Origin: Acidocella aquatica
Lineage (GTDB): Bacteria; Pseudomonadota; Alphaproteobacteria; Acetobacterales; Acetobacteraceae
Length of the DNA: 64,000 nt
Assembly (NCBI RefSeq): GCF_030160635.1
Contig: NZ_BSOS01000007.1
Coordinates: 237,996 to 301,995, forward strand
Reading direction: 5' to 3'
The notes below the pieces were generated by a model that was given only the letters and a program-made list of their open reading frames with translations, was not told the origin of the DNA and ran no database searches. The translations under genes were made by a program, and so were the position numbers. Below, piece by piece: positions 31,568-40,232 of this stretch. Every line of letters starts with the position of its first letter. The first letter of the stretch is position 1.

Positions 31568-32068
31568 ATGAACGATGCATTTTATGTTGCCTCCGGCATT
31601 GCCGTTCTATCCACCGCCCTTGCCATAACAAGGGCAAATGGTGTGCATGCCTTGCTCTATCTGGTCATCTCGCTGCTGGCCGTCGCACTCGTTTTCTATA
31701 CGCTCGGCGCCGCCTTTGCGGCCGCGCTTGAAGTGATCGTCTATGCAGGTGCGATCATTGTTCTAATGGTCTTTCTCGTGATGATGCTCAATCTCGGTGG
31801 CGCCGCGGCGGCGCGCGAGACACAATGGATGAAGCCTCGGGTCTGGATTGGTCCCGCTATTTTGGGAATCGTTCTCGAAGCTGAAATTGTATCCATACTG
31901 GCCAGGGGCGATGCCGGCGTGCCGAGCCTTGCGGTTATTCTACCGCGCGACGTTGGCATAGCCATGTTCGGGCCTTATCTGCTCTGCGTCGAACTGGCAT
32001 CGATGCTGCTTTTAGCCGCATTGGCCGGCGCTTATCGCCTGGCATACCTCGAACGGGCGGAAGGATAA
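31568..32068 (+). CDS. nuoJ: NADH-quinone oxidoreductase subunit J
   Basis: A 166-residue hydrophobic subunit (ND6 equivalent) with five transmembrane helices. The conserved third helix has EVIVYAGAIIVLMVFLVMML, including the Tyr-Ala-Gly-Ala bulge of NuoJ. The ATG at 31568 is chosen because it begins a normal N-terminus 13 bases after nuoI; upstream in-frame codons only read through the end of nuoI. Confidence 0.95.
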   Translation: MNDAFYVASGIAVLSTALAITRANGVHALLYLVISLLAVALVFYTLGAAFAAALEVIVYAGAIIVLMVFLVMMLNLGGAAAARETQWMKPRVWIGPAILGIVLEAEIVSILARGDAGVPSLAVILPRDVGIAMFGPYLLCVELASMLLLAALAGAYRLAYLERAEG

Positions 32069-32072
32069 TCCA

Positions 32073-32381
32073 ATGCTGACGGTTCCTCTGCTGCAACCTT
32101 TGCTGCTCGCGGTTCTACTGTTTGCTCTTGGACTCACCGGCGTTCTGGTACGGCGAAATTTTGTATTCATTCTGATGTCAATCGAGATCATGCTGAATGC
32201 CGCCGGTCTTGCCTTTATCGTCGCGGCCACGCGCTGGGGCCAGGCCGATGGTCAGGTCATGTTCGCATTCATACTGGTCCTGGCGGCCTCTGAAGTTGCC
32301 GTCGGCTTGGCGTTAATTCTACGTATCCGCCACCGGTTAACCACCCTCGATGCCGACGCCGCCGATTTGTTGCGAGGATAA
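32073..32381 (+). CDS. nuoK: NADH-quinone oxidoreductase subunit K
   Basis: A 102-residue three-helix membrane subunit (ND4L equivalent). The two membrane glutamates essential for proton transfer are seen in FILMSIEIMLNAAG and LAASEVAVGLAL. Length and spacing match the family. It starts four bases after nuoJ and ends four bases before nuoL. Confidence 0.97.
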   Translation: MLTVPLLQPLLLAVLLFALGLTGVLVRRNFVFILMSIEIMLNAAGLAFIVAATRWGQADGQVMFAFILVLAASEVAVGLALILRIRHRLTTLDADAADLLRG

Positions 32382-32385
32382 GGGA

Positions 32386-34272
32386 ATGTTGCACGCAATT
32401 TGGCTTGTTCCGGCAATTCCTCTTCTCGGCGCGGTGATTTTAATCATCGGCTGCGGCCGCTTGCCGTCCCTCCTCGTCAGCATCATCGGCGTTGGTTCCG
32501 TTGCTTTATCCGCAATCATCGCATCATTCATCAGCATCGGCTTCATCACAACACCTCCGCCCGGAAATGCCTTCACGATCATCCTGTGGCACTGGATGGC
32601 CATCGGCTCCTTCAGCCCGGCGATTGGGTTCTATCTTGACCCGCTGTCGCTCATAATGATGCTGGTCGTCACCATTATAGGCTTCTTTATCCTGCTCTAC
32701 TCGTCTGAGTTCATGGCGGGAGATGAAGGATATAGCCGGTTTTTCGCGTATATGAACCTGTTTGTCGCGGCGATGCTGGTCCTTGTGCTCGCCCGTGACC
32801 TATTGTTCCTCTATGCCGGGTGGGAGGGCGTGGGCCTGTGCAGTTATCTATTGATCGGCTTCTGGTATCAGGATCCGGCCAACGGCCTCGCCGCGCGCAA
32901 GGCCTTCATCGTCACCCGCATTGGTGACACCGGCCTGATGATCGGCCTGTTTTTATTGTTCACCCATTTGGGCACGCTGGAGATCCAGCCGCTCATGCTG
33001 CGCGCCACCCAATCCTGGCCAGCGGGTTCAACAATGCCAACGCTGGCTGCTGTCCTTATACTCATCGGCGCCATCGGCAAATCCGCGCAGATTCCGCTAC
33101 AAACCTGGCTGCCCGATGCCATGGCGGGGCCCACACCTGTTAGCGCCCTGATCCATGCCGCGACCATGGTGACCGCCGGCGTCTACCTGATCGCCCGGAC
33201 CCACATGTTATTCGCCCTCGCGCCGGCCGTGCAAATGGCCGTGGCGGTTATCGGTGCGGCCACGCTTCTCGTCGCGGCCTTCGCTGCGCTTAACCAGCAC
33301 GACATCAAACGCATTCTCGCCTATTCCACGATCAGCCAGATTGGCTACATGTTTCTTGCCCTGGGCGTCGGCGCCTGGAGTGCTGCCATTTTCCACTTCA
33401 TGGTACATGCTTTTTTCAAGGCATTATTATTCCTCGCGGCCGGTGCCATCACCATGCGGCTGCATCATGAGCATGACATCTTCCGCATGGGCGGGCTGGC
33501 CAGACGCTTGCCAGTGGCATTCTGGAGTTTCTTTATCGGCGCCGCGTCGCTCGCCGCGCTGCCACTGATAACCGCCGGGTTTTACAGCAAGGAGATGATC
33601 CTCTCCGCAACCTGGGCGGAAGGGGGCCGCATCCCCGTGTTGTGGGCGGCTGGCGTGATCACCGCTTTCCTCACCTCGCTCTACATTTTCCGGGCGGTCT
33701 TCATTGTGTTCTTCGGAGACCTGAAAACGCCGGTCAGCGGGCATTACGGCCCCAGGATCACACTGCCCCTGATCGCGCTCTCGTTACTGGCGCTGATCGG
33801 CGGCTTCGTGGAAACGCCTGAGGGGCTGGGCGGCATAACATTATTTTCAAAATTCCTGGCGAGCGTTTTTGGTGAAGCGCCTGTCGTGTCCGGCAGCGCG
33901 GCCAACTTGCGCCTGCTGGCGGCGTCACTGGTTTCGCTGGCGGGCGCAGGTCTCGCCTATGCGCTCTACATGCGCTCCTCCCCTCGGTTCACAGCCTGGG
34001 CCGCCACCCCCGCCGTCTTGGGCTGGCGCCGGTTTTTGTTTACCGGCTGGGGCTTTGACAGGCTCTACAACGCCCTCGCCGTGCGGCCTTTTTTAGCCAT
34101 CGTCCGCGTCAACCGGAATGACGCGGTGGATTATGTCTACCAAATCATCGCGCTGACATGCCGAATGGCGCACCAGTTTCTCCACCAGTCACAAACCGGG
34201 CGCATCAGATGGTACGCCGGGTGGCTTGCCGCCGGGTCTCTCGTCACAATAGCCATCTCGGTGCTCCAATGA
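32386..34272 (+). CDS. nuoL: NADH-quinone oxidoreductase subunit L
   Basis: A 628-residue antiporter-like proton-pumping subunit with about 16 transmembrane helices and the long C-terminal lateral helix. Motifs: LYAGWEGVGLCSYLLIGFWY with the key Glu, SAQIPLQTWLPDAMAGPTPVSAL with Lys/His partners elsewhere, and NQHDIKRILAYSTISQIGYM. ATG at 32386, directly after nuoK. The DNA is clearly more GC-rich than nuoA-nuoH. Confidence 0.97.
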   Translation: MLHAIWLVPAIPLLGAVILIIGCGRLPSLLVSIIGVGSVALSAIIASFISIGFITTPPPGNAFTIILWHWMAIGSFSPAIGFYLDPLSLIMMLVVTIIGFFILLYSSEFMAGDEGYSRFFAYMNLFVAAMLVLVLARDLLFLYAGWEGVGLCSYLLIGFWYQDPANGLAARKAFIVTRIGDTGLMIGLFLLFTHLGTLEIQPLMLRATQSWPAGSTMPTLAAVLILIGAIGKSAQIPLQTWLPDAMAGPTPVSALIHAATMVTAGVYLIARTHMLFALAPAVQMAVAVIGAATLLVAAFAALNQHDIKRILAYSTISQIGYMFLALGVGAWSAAIFHFMVHAFFKALLFLAAGAITMRLHHEHDIFRMGGLARRLPVAFWSFFIGAASLAALPLITAGFYSKEMILSATWAEGGRIPVLWAAGVITAFLTSLYIFRAVFIVFFGDLKTPVSGHYGPRITLPLIALSLLALIGGFVETPEGLGGITLFSKFLASVFGEAPVVSGSAANLRLLAASLVSLAGAGLAYALYMRSSPRFTAWAATPAVLGWRRFLFTGWGFDRLYNALAVRPFLAIVRVNRNDAVDYVYQIIALTCRMAHQFLHQSQTGRIRWYAGWLAAGSLVTIAISVLQ

Positions 34273-35780
34273 TGCTGGCATGGCTCATGGCGCTTCCCGC
34301 CATCGGCGGCCTGCTGGCTTGGCCCGCCGCACTTTGGCACAGGGCAGCGCCGCGCTGGATCTCGCTGGCGGCGCTGACACTCGACCTTCTGGTTCTCTTG
34401 CACCTCTGGAGCGGCAGCAGCGCGCCGATCGACATAACCGGGCGCGGCCAATGGATCGCCATATTGCAACTCCCCTGGATTCCGCAGCTTGGCATCTCCT
34501 TTCAACTCGGCCTGGATGGATTGAGTCTGCTCCTGGTTCTGCTCACCCTTGGGCTGGGCATCATCTCCGTCATCATTTCCTGGACCGAAATCACCGAGCG
34601 AACCGGCTTCTTCCATTTCAATCTGCTCTGGACACTTAGCGGCACAATCGGCGTTTTTCTGGCGCTTGACCTGTTTCTGTTCTTCTTCACCTGGGAAATC
34701 ATGCTGGTGCCCATGTATTTCCTCATCGCCCTCTGGGGACACGAGAATCGTACCTACGCGGCGATCAAATTTTTCCTCTTCACGCAGGGCAGCGGCCTGG
34801 TGATGCTCCTGGCGATTCTTGCGCTGGCCTTTGTGCATCAACGCGAAACAGGGACGTTCACGTTCAGCTACTTCCAACTGCTCGGCACCAAGATGCAACC
34901 GGCAACCGAAATGTGGATCATGCTCGGCTTCATCCTGGCTTTCGTTGTCAAATTGCCGGCGGTGCCATTCCACACCTGGCTGCCCGATGCACACACGCAA
35001 GCGCCAACGGCGGGGAGTGTCATTCTGGCGGGCGTTTTGCTCAAAACCGGCGCCTATGGGTTATTGCGCTTCGTGGTGCCATTATTCCCCCTCGCGGCGA
35101 GCCGCTTCGCGCCCGTGGCCATGCTGCTCGGCGTCATAGGCATCATCTACGGCGCCCTGCTTGCCTTTGGCCAAAACGACATCAAGCGGCTGGTTGCCTA
35201 TAGCAGTGTCAGTCACCTCGGGTTTGTCCTGCTCGGTATCTTTGCCTGGAACACACTGGCCCTGCAGGGCGTTGTCGTGCAAATGCTGGCTCACGGCATC
35301 AGCACCGGCGCACTTTTTATCACCGCCGGCGCGTTGCAGGAGCGGCTGCATACCCGCGACATGAGCCGCTTCGGCGGGTTATGGGCCAACCTGCCCCGGC
35401 TCTCCGCCATCGGCATGTTCTTCGCCATCGCCTCGCTCGGCTTGCCGGGGCTTGGCAATTTCATCGGCGAATTCCTTATCCTGCTCGGCACCTATCAGGC
35501 GCATCCGGCGTTCGCCGTGGCCGGAACCCTCGGCGTAATCACAGCCGCCGCCTACGCGCTGATCATGGTGCAAAAAACCTTTCACGGCCCCCCGCGCGCA
35601 GCGGCACCGGCGGCGGACCTCCACGCGCCCCATATGGCTGTGATGGCCGTGCTGATCGCCGCCATCATCTGGCTTGGCCTCTATCCGCAACCGGTATTCG
35701 ATGTTGCCACATCCGGCCTGGCAAACTTGCAAGCGGCAACGCCAGATGGCCTGCTGCTGGCTGACGGAAGACCGCCATGA
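34269..35780 (+). CDS. nuoM: NADH-quinone oxidoreductase subunit M
   Basis: A 503-residue antiporter-like proton-pumping subunit. The essential Glu lies in FFTWEIMLVPMYFLIALWG. VKLPAVPFHTWLPDAHTQAP and GQNDIKRLVAYSSVSHLGFV are the other family hallmarks. The ATG at 34269 overlaps the nuoL stop (ATGATG run), so translation is coupled. The next gene, nuoN, overlaps its stop by four bases. Confidence 0.97.
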   Translation: MMLAWLMALPAIGGLLAWPAALWHRAAPRWISLAALTLDLLVLLHLWSGSSAPIDITGRGQWIAILQLPWIPQLGISFQLGLDGLSLLLVLLTLGLGIISVIISWTEITERTGFFHFNLLWTLSGTIGVFLALDLFLFFFTWEIMLVPMYFLIALWGHENRTYAAIKFFLFTQGSGLVMLLAILALAFVHQRETGTFTFSYFQLLGTKMQPATEMWIMLGFILAFVVKLPAVPFHTWLPDAHTQAPTAGSVILAGVLLKTGAYGLLRFVVPLFPLAASRFAPVAMLLGVIGIIYGALLAFGQNDIKRLVAYSSVSHLGFVLLGIFAWNTLALQGVVVQMLAHGISTGALFITAGALQERLHTRDMSRFGGLWANLPRLSAIGMFFAIASLGLPGLGNFIGEFLILLGTYQAHPAFAVAGTLGVITAAAYALIMVQKTFHGPPRAAAPAADLHAPHMAVMAVLIAAIIWLGLYPQPVFDVATSGLANLQAATPDGLLLADGRPP

Positions 35781-37312
35781 GCCCCGAACTGTTCGCTGCC
35801 CTGCCCTTTCTGGCGCTATCCGTCACCGCGGTGGCCGTCATGCTGTTGATTGCGGTGCGGCGCGATCACCGGCTCATCGCCGCGATAACGCTTGCCGGGC
35901 TTCTGCTGGCGCTCATTGCCACAGGCGCCACGGCGCCGCCTGCCCCGGTCACCTTAACGCCCATGTTTCAGGTCGATGGCTTCACGAGCTTCTTTCTGGC
36001 ACTTATCATCGCCGTCTGCATCGCGGTGGTGCTATTGTCCTATACCTACCTCAACCAAATGGATGACGGCGGCCCCGTTGAGGAATATTACCTCTTGCTC
36101 CTGCTCGCCACGCTCGGCGCCGCGGCCTTGCTGGCAAGCATGCATTTCGCCTCGTTTTTCCTTGGGCTGGAAACACTCAGCATTGCCCTGATCGGGCTCA
36201 TTGCCTACCCGGTCAAACGGGCCCGCGCGATCGAGGCCGGGCTCAAATATCTGGTGCTCGCGGGCGTCTCCTCGGCATTCCTCCTGTTCGGGATCGCGCT
36301 GATCTATCTTGATTTCGGCACCATGTCCTTCACCGCGCTGGGCCGTATCTGGGATACAAATCCCCCCCACGGCGATATTTACGCCCTCGCCGGCTTTGCC
36401 ATGCTGCTCACCGGAATCGGCTTCAAGCTCTCGCTCGTGCCGTTCCATATGTGGGCACCGGACATCTACGAAGGCGCCCCCGCCCCGGTCACCGGCTATG
36501 TCGCCGTGGTCTCAAAAGTTGCGGTCTTCGCGTTGTTGCTGCGCTATTTTGCGCTCATCGGCGGATACCGTTTTCCATCCCTGCTCTGGGCTATTTCCCT
36601 TCTGGCCATTCTCTCAATGCTCGCAGGCAACCTGCTGGCCCTTTTGCAGGATAACATCAAACGCATTTTCGCCTATTCTTCGATTGCCCATTTCGGCTAC
36701 GTGCTGGTGGCACTTCTGGCCGGCACCCCGATCGCCCTTCAGGCCGCCAGCTATTATCTTACAGCCTATGCCGTCACCACCATCGGCGCTTTTGGCGTTA
36801 TCACCTTGCTCTCGCGCCCCGGCATCGGGCACGATGCCGACCGGCTGGAGAGCTATCGCGGCCTGATGTGGTCGCACCCCTGGCTGGCCGGCGCGCTCAC
36901 GGTGCTGCTGCTTTCGCTTGCGGGCCTTCCGCCCACCATGGGCTTCGTCGCGGAAATCTACGTAATCGCCTCAGGTGTGGGAATGCAATTGCTACTGCCC
37001 CTGGCCGCGCTGATCGCCGGCAGTGTTATCGGCCTCTACTACTACCTGCGCATTCTCGCCGTGCTGTTATCGCCAGCGCCCAGCCTGGCCAGCCCCCCCG
37101 CCACGCCAAAAACCTCCCCCACCGGCGGCGCCATGCTGGGCGTATTGGTCATACTGCTCTTCGCCCTGGGCATATATCCCGCACCGCTGATCTCCGCCAT
37201 ACAACACGCAACGGCCGGATTAGCCCGCTCCCGGGCAATTTACCTGGCCGAGGACAACACCGCGGTGACACAAAGCCCCGGCATGCCGCGTTCCCCCGGC
37301 TACGATCAATGA
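35777..37312 (+). CDS. nuoN: NADH-quinone oxidoreductase subunit N
   Basis: A 511-residue antiporter-like subunit, last gene of the operon. Motifs: FFLGLETLSIALIGLIAY with the conserved Glu, SLVPFHMWAPDIYEGAPAPV, LLQDNIKRIFAYSSIAHFGY and LSLAGLPPTMGFVAEIYV. The C-terminal tail after the last helix is polar and about 30 residues long. No obvious terminator follows immediately; the next feature is an AT-rich inverted repeat. Confidence 0.97.
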   Translation: MSPELFAALPFLALSVTAVAVMLLIAVRRDHRLIAAITLAGLLLALIATGATAPPAPVTLTPMFQVDGFTSFFLALIIAVCIAVVLLSYTYLNQMDDGGPVEEYYLLLLLATLGAAALLASMHFASFFLGLETLSIALIGLIAYPVKRARAIEAGLKYLVLAGVSSAFLLFGIALIYLDFGTMSFTALGRIWDTNPPHGDIYALAGFAMLLTGIGFKLSLVPFHMWAPDIYEGAPAPVTGYVAVVSKVAVFALLLRYFALIGGYRFPSLLWAISLLAILSMLAGNLLALLQDNIKRIFAYSSIAHFGYVLVALLAGTPIALQAASYYLTAYAVTTIGAFGVITLLSRPGIGHDADRLESYRGLMWSHPWLAGALTVLLLSLAGLPPTMGFVAEIYVIASGVGMQLLLPLAALIAGSVIGLYYYLRILAVLLSPAPSLASPPATPKTSPTGGAMLGVLVILLFALGIYPAPLISAIQHATAGLARSRAIYLAEDNTAVTQSPGMPRSPGYDQ

Positions 37313-37343
37313 AGCCTAACACTTAAACACAGGGTGTAGCTTT

Positions 37344-37390
37344 GATTAAATTTAACTACCTATTTGCCTAATATTCGGTTAAATTAAATC
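37344..37390. promoter_or_regulatory. AT-rich inverted repeat upstream of the CBS-domain gene
   Basis: GATTAAATTTAAC (37344-37356) and GTTAAATTAAATC (37378-37390) are inverted copies with one mismatch in 13, separated by 21 bases. The region sits between nuoN and the CBS-domain gene, 127 bases before its GTG start, and is the most AT-rich stretch in this part of the window. It could be a regulator site or promoter region. Confidence 0.35.
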
Positions 37391-37516
37391 GTTAACGTTT
37401 TGAGCGCCGATATAAATTACGGCTCAACATCCAGATGCTCGCCAGCTATGATCGCCTCGGGTGAGCAACCTCTGGGATTAGTGCATGCACAACGTGCAAT
37501 ATCCAGGAGTATCGCA

Positions 37517-37954
37517 GTGGAGACAAGAGTTTATTCAATTCTGAAACATAAGGGCAGCGATGTCGTCACGGCCGTCGCGGATCAGAGTATCTCGTCCTTG
37601 GCGGCTGTGCTTTACGCCCACCGGATCGGCGCGGCGCCGGTCGTTGATGCCGGCAATAAGGTGATCGGCATTATTTCCGAACGGGATATAATTCGCGGCA
37701 TCGTCGAGCATGGCGCGTCGGTACTCACAATGCCCGTTAGCGCGTTAATGACCAAGCTGGTCTCCGTCTGTACACTCGAAGACAGAATTGGAGACGTCCT
37801 GGAAATGATCACGTTGAACCGCACCCGTCACGTGCCCGTTATCGCTGACGGGAAGCTTGAAGGTATCATCTCAATCGGTGACGTGGTGAAACAGCTTCTC
37901 GAAGAAGCGCAATTTGAGGTCGCGGCGTTACAAAACTACATCACCCGCCCATAA
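37517..37954 (+). CDS. Two-CBS-domain protein
   Basis: A 145-residue protein made of a CBS pair (about 12-65 and 75-135), a module that usually binds adenine nucleotides. It shows GAAPVVDAGNKVIGIISERDIIRGI in the first repeat and RTRHVPVIADGKLEGIISIGDVVK in the second, the arrangement common in stand-alone alphaproteobacterial CBS proteins of IMPDH-like type. The GTG at 37517 has AGGAG seven bases upstream. It lies downstream of nuo but separated by about 200 bases. A strong terminator follows. Its partner is unknown. Confidence 0.85.
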   Translation: METRVYSILKHKGSDVVTAVADQSISSLAAVLYAHRIGAAPVVDAGNKVIGIISERDIIRGIVEHGASVLTMPVSALMTKLVSVCTLEDRIGDVLEMITLNRTRHVPVIADGKLEGIISIGDVVKQLLEEAQFEVAALQNYITRP

Positions 37955-37965
37955 CGGCGCATTGC

Positions 37966-38000
37966 CCTGGCGTATTCAGCAAATGGCCGAATACGCCAGG
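37966..38000. terminator. Strong hairpin between convergent CBS gene and hisD-like gene
   Basis: CCTGGCGTATTC (37966-37977) pairs perfectly with GAATACGCCAGG (37989-38000) over an 11-base loop: a 12-bp stem between two converging genes, likely ending both transcripts. No long T-run is seen. Confidence 0.7.
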
Positions 38001-38051
38001 CTCGTGCTTAAGCAAGCAATTTCATGCCTATTGCTCTCATATGCGGGGCCG

Positions 38052-39335
38052 CTATTCCATCCCCAGCCTGAAGGCGGCCGCCCTGCGGTGCCCCTCCAAC
38101 CCTTCGGCCGCACTTTGGCGCATCGCGGGAGGCGCCACCACGGCGACGCCCTGTTTCTCCATCCATTGATGCGTGCAGACCTTCACGAAAGACCCGGCCC
38201 ACAACCCGCCGGTGTAGCGGCCTGCCCCCATGGTCGGCAAAGTATGATTCGTCCCGCTGCATTTATCCGAGTAGACCACGCTGGCGAGCGGTCCGATAAA
38301 AAGCGATCCGTAATTTCTGAGTTTCTTCGCCATCATATGCGGGTCCACCGTATGAACCTGCAAATGCTCAGCGGCGACGATATCCGAATAGGCAACCATG
38401 GCCGCCTCTGAATCACACAAGGTGATCTCGCCATAATCATGCCATGCCGGCTGCGCCACATTCGCGGTTGAAAGCCCCGTCAACTGACGTTCCACTTCCT
38501 CCAGCACGGCCTCGCCCAATGCACGATCCGTCGTAATCAGGCCAACCCTCGTCCGTACATCGTGCTCAGCCTGAGCCAGAAGATCCGTCGCGATCATCCG
38601 CGCATCCCCGCTTGCATCTGCCACTATGAAAATCTCGGACGGGCCGGCAAGCTGGTCAATCCCAACGGGGCCAAACACCTGCCGCTTCGCCTCGTTGACA
38701 AAGGCATTTCCAGGCCCGACAATTTTATCAACAGCAGGAATTGTCTCCGTACCGTATGCCATCGCGGCGATGGCCTGCGCGCCGCCAACACGAAAAATCC
38801 GGTCAGCGCCCGCGAGGTGGCAACCAGCGATCATCGCCTCATGCGCGCCGGGCGGCAAACACGCAATCACCTCCTCGCAGCCGGCCACTTTCGCAGGCAC
38901 AATGGTCATAACCGGCGCCGAGAGAAGCGGATAACGCCCACCGGGGACATAAGCGCCCACACGCCGGATAGGTATAATGCTGTGCCCGAGATGCACTCCC
39001 GGCAGCAACTCAACCTCCAGATCGCCCATGGTGGCGAGCTGCGCTTGCGCAAAGGCGCGTACGTTTGCGATTGCAAATTCGGTATCCTGGCGCGTCTGCG
39101 GATCAAGCGCTTTAACCGCGGCCTCCCGCTCCGCCTGGCCGACCTCGAAGCTCTCCAGGCTGGATCTGTCAAACTCCAAGGCAAACCGCCGCACGGCGGT
39201 GTCACCCAAACGCCGCACCGAGGCGATGATTTCCTTCACCTTCGCCTCAATTTCCACATTATCGGTGACGGCATTGCGCCCCGGGGCTTTAATGAAGCTT
39301 ACTCCCGGCGGCAGCCGGACCTTTGGACCTGTCAT
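38052..39335 (-). CDS. Histidinol dehydrogenase-family enzyme, probably catabolic
   Basis: A 427-residue zinc- and NAD-dependent HisD-family dehydrogenase. The metal and catalytic residues are present: Gln and His in LLAQAEHDVRT, Glu-His in AAEHLQVHT, Asp in SDKCSGTNHTLP and a final His in GLEGHRRAAAF. The FGPVGIDQLAGPSEI segment is standard. No histidine biosynthesis genes are near. Instead it is divergent from an XRE-cupin regulator and close to a permease and an amidohydrolase. HisD paralogues of this kind include HpsN, which oxidises sulfopropanediol, so an amino- or sulpho-alcohol substrate is more likely than histidinol. The start at 39335 is supported by the family N-terminus. Confidence 0.8.
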   Translation of the reverse strand: MTGPKVRLPPGVSFIKAPGRNAVTDNVEIEAKVKEIIASVRRLGDTAVRRFALEFDRSSLESFEVGQAEREAAVKALDPQTRQDTEFAIANVRAFAQAQLATMGDLEVELLPGVHLGHSIIPIRRVGAYVPGGRYPLLSAPVMTIVPAKVAGCEEVIACLPPGAHEAMIAGCHLAGADRIFRVGGAQAIAAMAYGTETIPAVDKIVGPGNAFVNEAKRQVFGPVGIDQLAGPSEIFIVADASGDARMIATDLLAQAEHDVRTRVGLITTDRALGEAVLEEVERQLTGLSTANVAQPAWHDYGEITLCDSEAAMVAYSDIVAAEHLQVHTVDPHMMAKKLRNYGSLFIGPLASVVYSDKCSGTNHTLPTMGAGRYTGGLWAGSFVKVCTHQWMEKQGVAVVAPPAMRQSAAEGLEGHRRAAAFRLGME

Positions 39336-39442
39336 GGGATTTCCTATGCCTTCAAAGACGTTCCCCCAACATCGGACGAGCAGATGCTCTTCACAATCGG
39401 GAAATTTGCGCTAGTCTAGTATTCTCACCATCCCACCAGGAG

Positions 39443-39457
39443 GGCTGCCGGGCAGCC
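39443..39457. promoter_or_regulatory. Palindrome just upstream of the XRE-cupin gene
   Basis: GGCTGCC-G-GGCAGCC is a perfect 15-base palindrome between an AGGAGGG (39438-39444) and the ATG at 39468. The AGGAGGG is too far from the ATG for normal initiation unless the palindrome folds. It may be an autoregulatory operator or a translational element; a second small palindrome, GAGCA-GA-TGCTC, lies at 39378-39389. Confidence 0.4.
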
Positions 39458-39467
39458 AAAACGAACC

Positions 39468-40016
39468 ATGCCAAAAATAGGTGAAAAATTGCGGGAACTT
39501 CGCGGGCGGCGGCACCTTGGCGTGCGCGAGCTTGCGGTTCGCTCCGGCATCTCGCATTCGGCAATCTCCCTGATCGAGCGCGACCGGATGAGCCCGTCGG
39601 TTGAAACACTCAGCGCCATTCTTGATGCGCTCGGCACCACCTTGACCGGATTTTTCTCGGATCTTCAGTCCAGGCTTCCGCACACTCCATTTTACCGGGC
39701 CGATGAATTTGTTGAAATTGGCAACGTGAATTCCATTTCTTACCGCATGATCGGGATCAACCATCCAAACCGGCAAATTCTGATGCTGCATGAGACCTAC
39801 GCAAACGGCGCCGACACAGGGGATGCCTTCCATCATTCCGCTCAGGAAGCCGGCATGGTCCTGAAAGGTAGCCTCGAAGTAACGGTCGGCACCCATTCAC
39901 GCATACTCAACAAAGGTGATGGTTATTATTTTGATAGCCGTGACCCGCACAGGTTTAAAAACATCGGCGCTGAACCAGCCGAAATTCTCAGCGCGGTGAC
40001 GCCGCCAACCTATTAA
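39468..40016 (+). CDS. XRE-family regulator with C-terminal cupin domain (PuuR-like)
   Basis: A 182-residue protein: helix-turn-helix at about 7-60 (LGVRELAVRSGISHSAISLIERDRMSPS is the core) and a cupin ligand-binding domain at about 105-178 with HHSAQEAGMVLKGSLEV and GDGYYFDSRDPHRFKN. PuuR, the putrescine-utilisation repressor of E. coli, has this architecture. It is divergent from the HisD-like gene and upstream of a permease and a carbon-nitrogen hydrolase, all of which it could control. Its stop codon lies inside a tandem repeat. Confidence 0.87.
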   Translation: MPKIGEKLRELRGRRHLGVRELAVRSGISHSAISLIERDRMSPSVETLSAILDALGTTLTGFFSDLQSRLPHTPFYRADEFVEIGNVNSISYRMIGINHPNRQILMLHETYANGADTGDAFHHSAQEAGMVLKGSLEVTVGTHSRILNKGDGYYFDSRDPHRFKNIGAEPAEILSAVTPPTY

Positions 40017-40061
40017 CCCTCCCTATTAACCTTCCCTATTAACCCTCCCAAATTAACCTTC
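40010..40061 (+). repeat. Four tandem 13-base repeats overlapping the XRE-cupin stop codon
   Basis: Copies are CTATTAACCCTCC (40010-40022), CTATTAACCTTCC (40023-40035), CTATTAACCCTCC (40036-40048) and a diverged CAAATTAACCTTC (40049-40061). The first TAA is the stop codon of the regulator gene. Each copy contains TTAACC. Confidence 0.85.
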
Positions 40062-40232
40062 TGGAAACTATTCTCACCACAACGCATTTTATGCATTTCT
40101 CATACAAAAAACTGTGCTTCTGTGCGTCAGGGAATTTAACCGGTAACACGTAACTCAACACAATCTTAATACAACATGCGTGCTTTACAGGGGCAAAAGA
40201 CCCCCGATCGCCGCGACATAGGGGAAATTGCA

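Noticed and set aside
38052..39335. Histidine biosynthesis gene hisD
   Set aside because: The family is right but there are no his genes near and the context (XRE-cupin regulator, permease, amidase) is catabolic; a paralogue is more likely.
40010..40061. CRISPR array
   Set aside because: The repeats are 13 bases, directly adjacent without spacers, and no cas gene is present.
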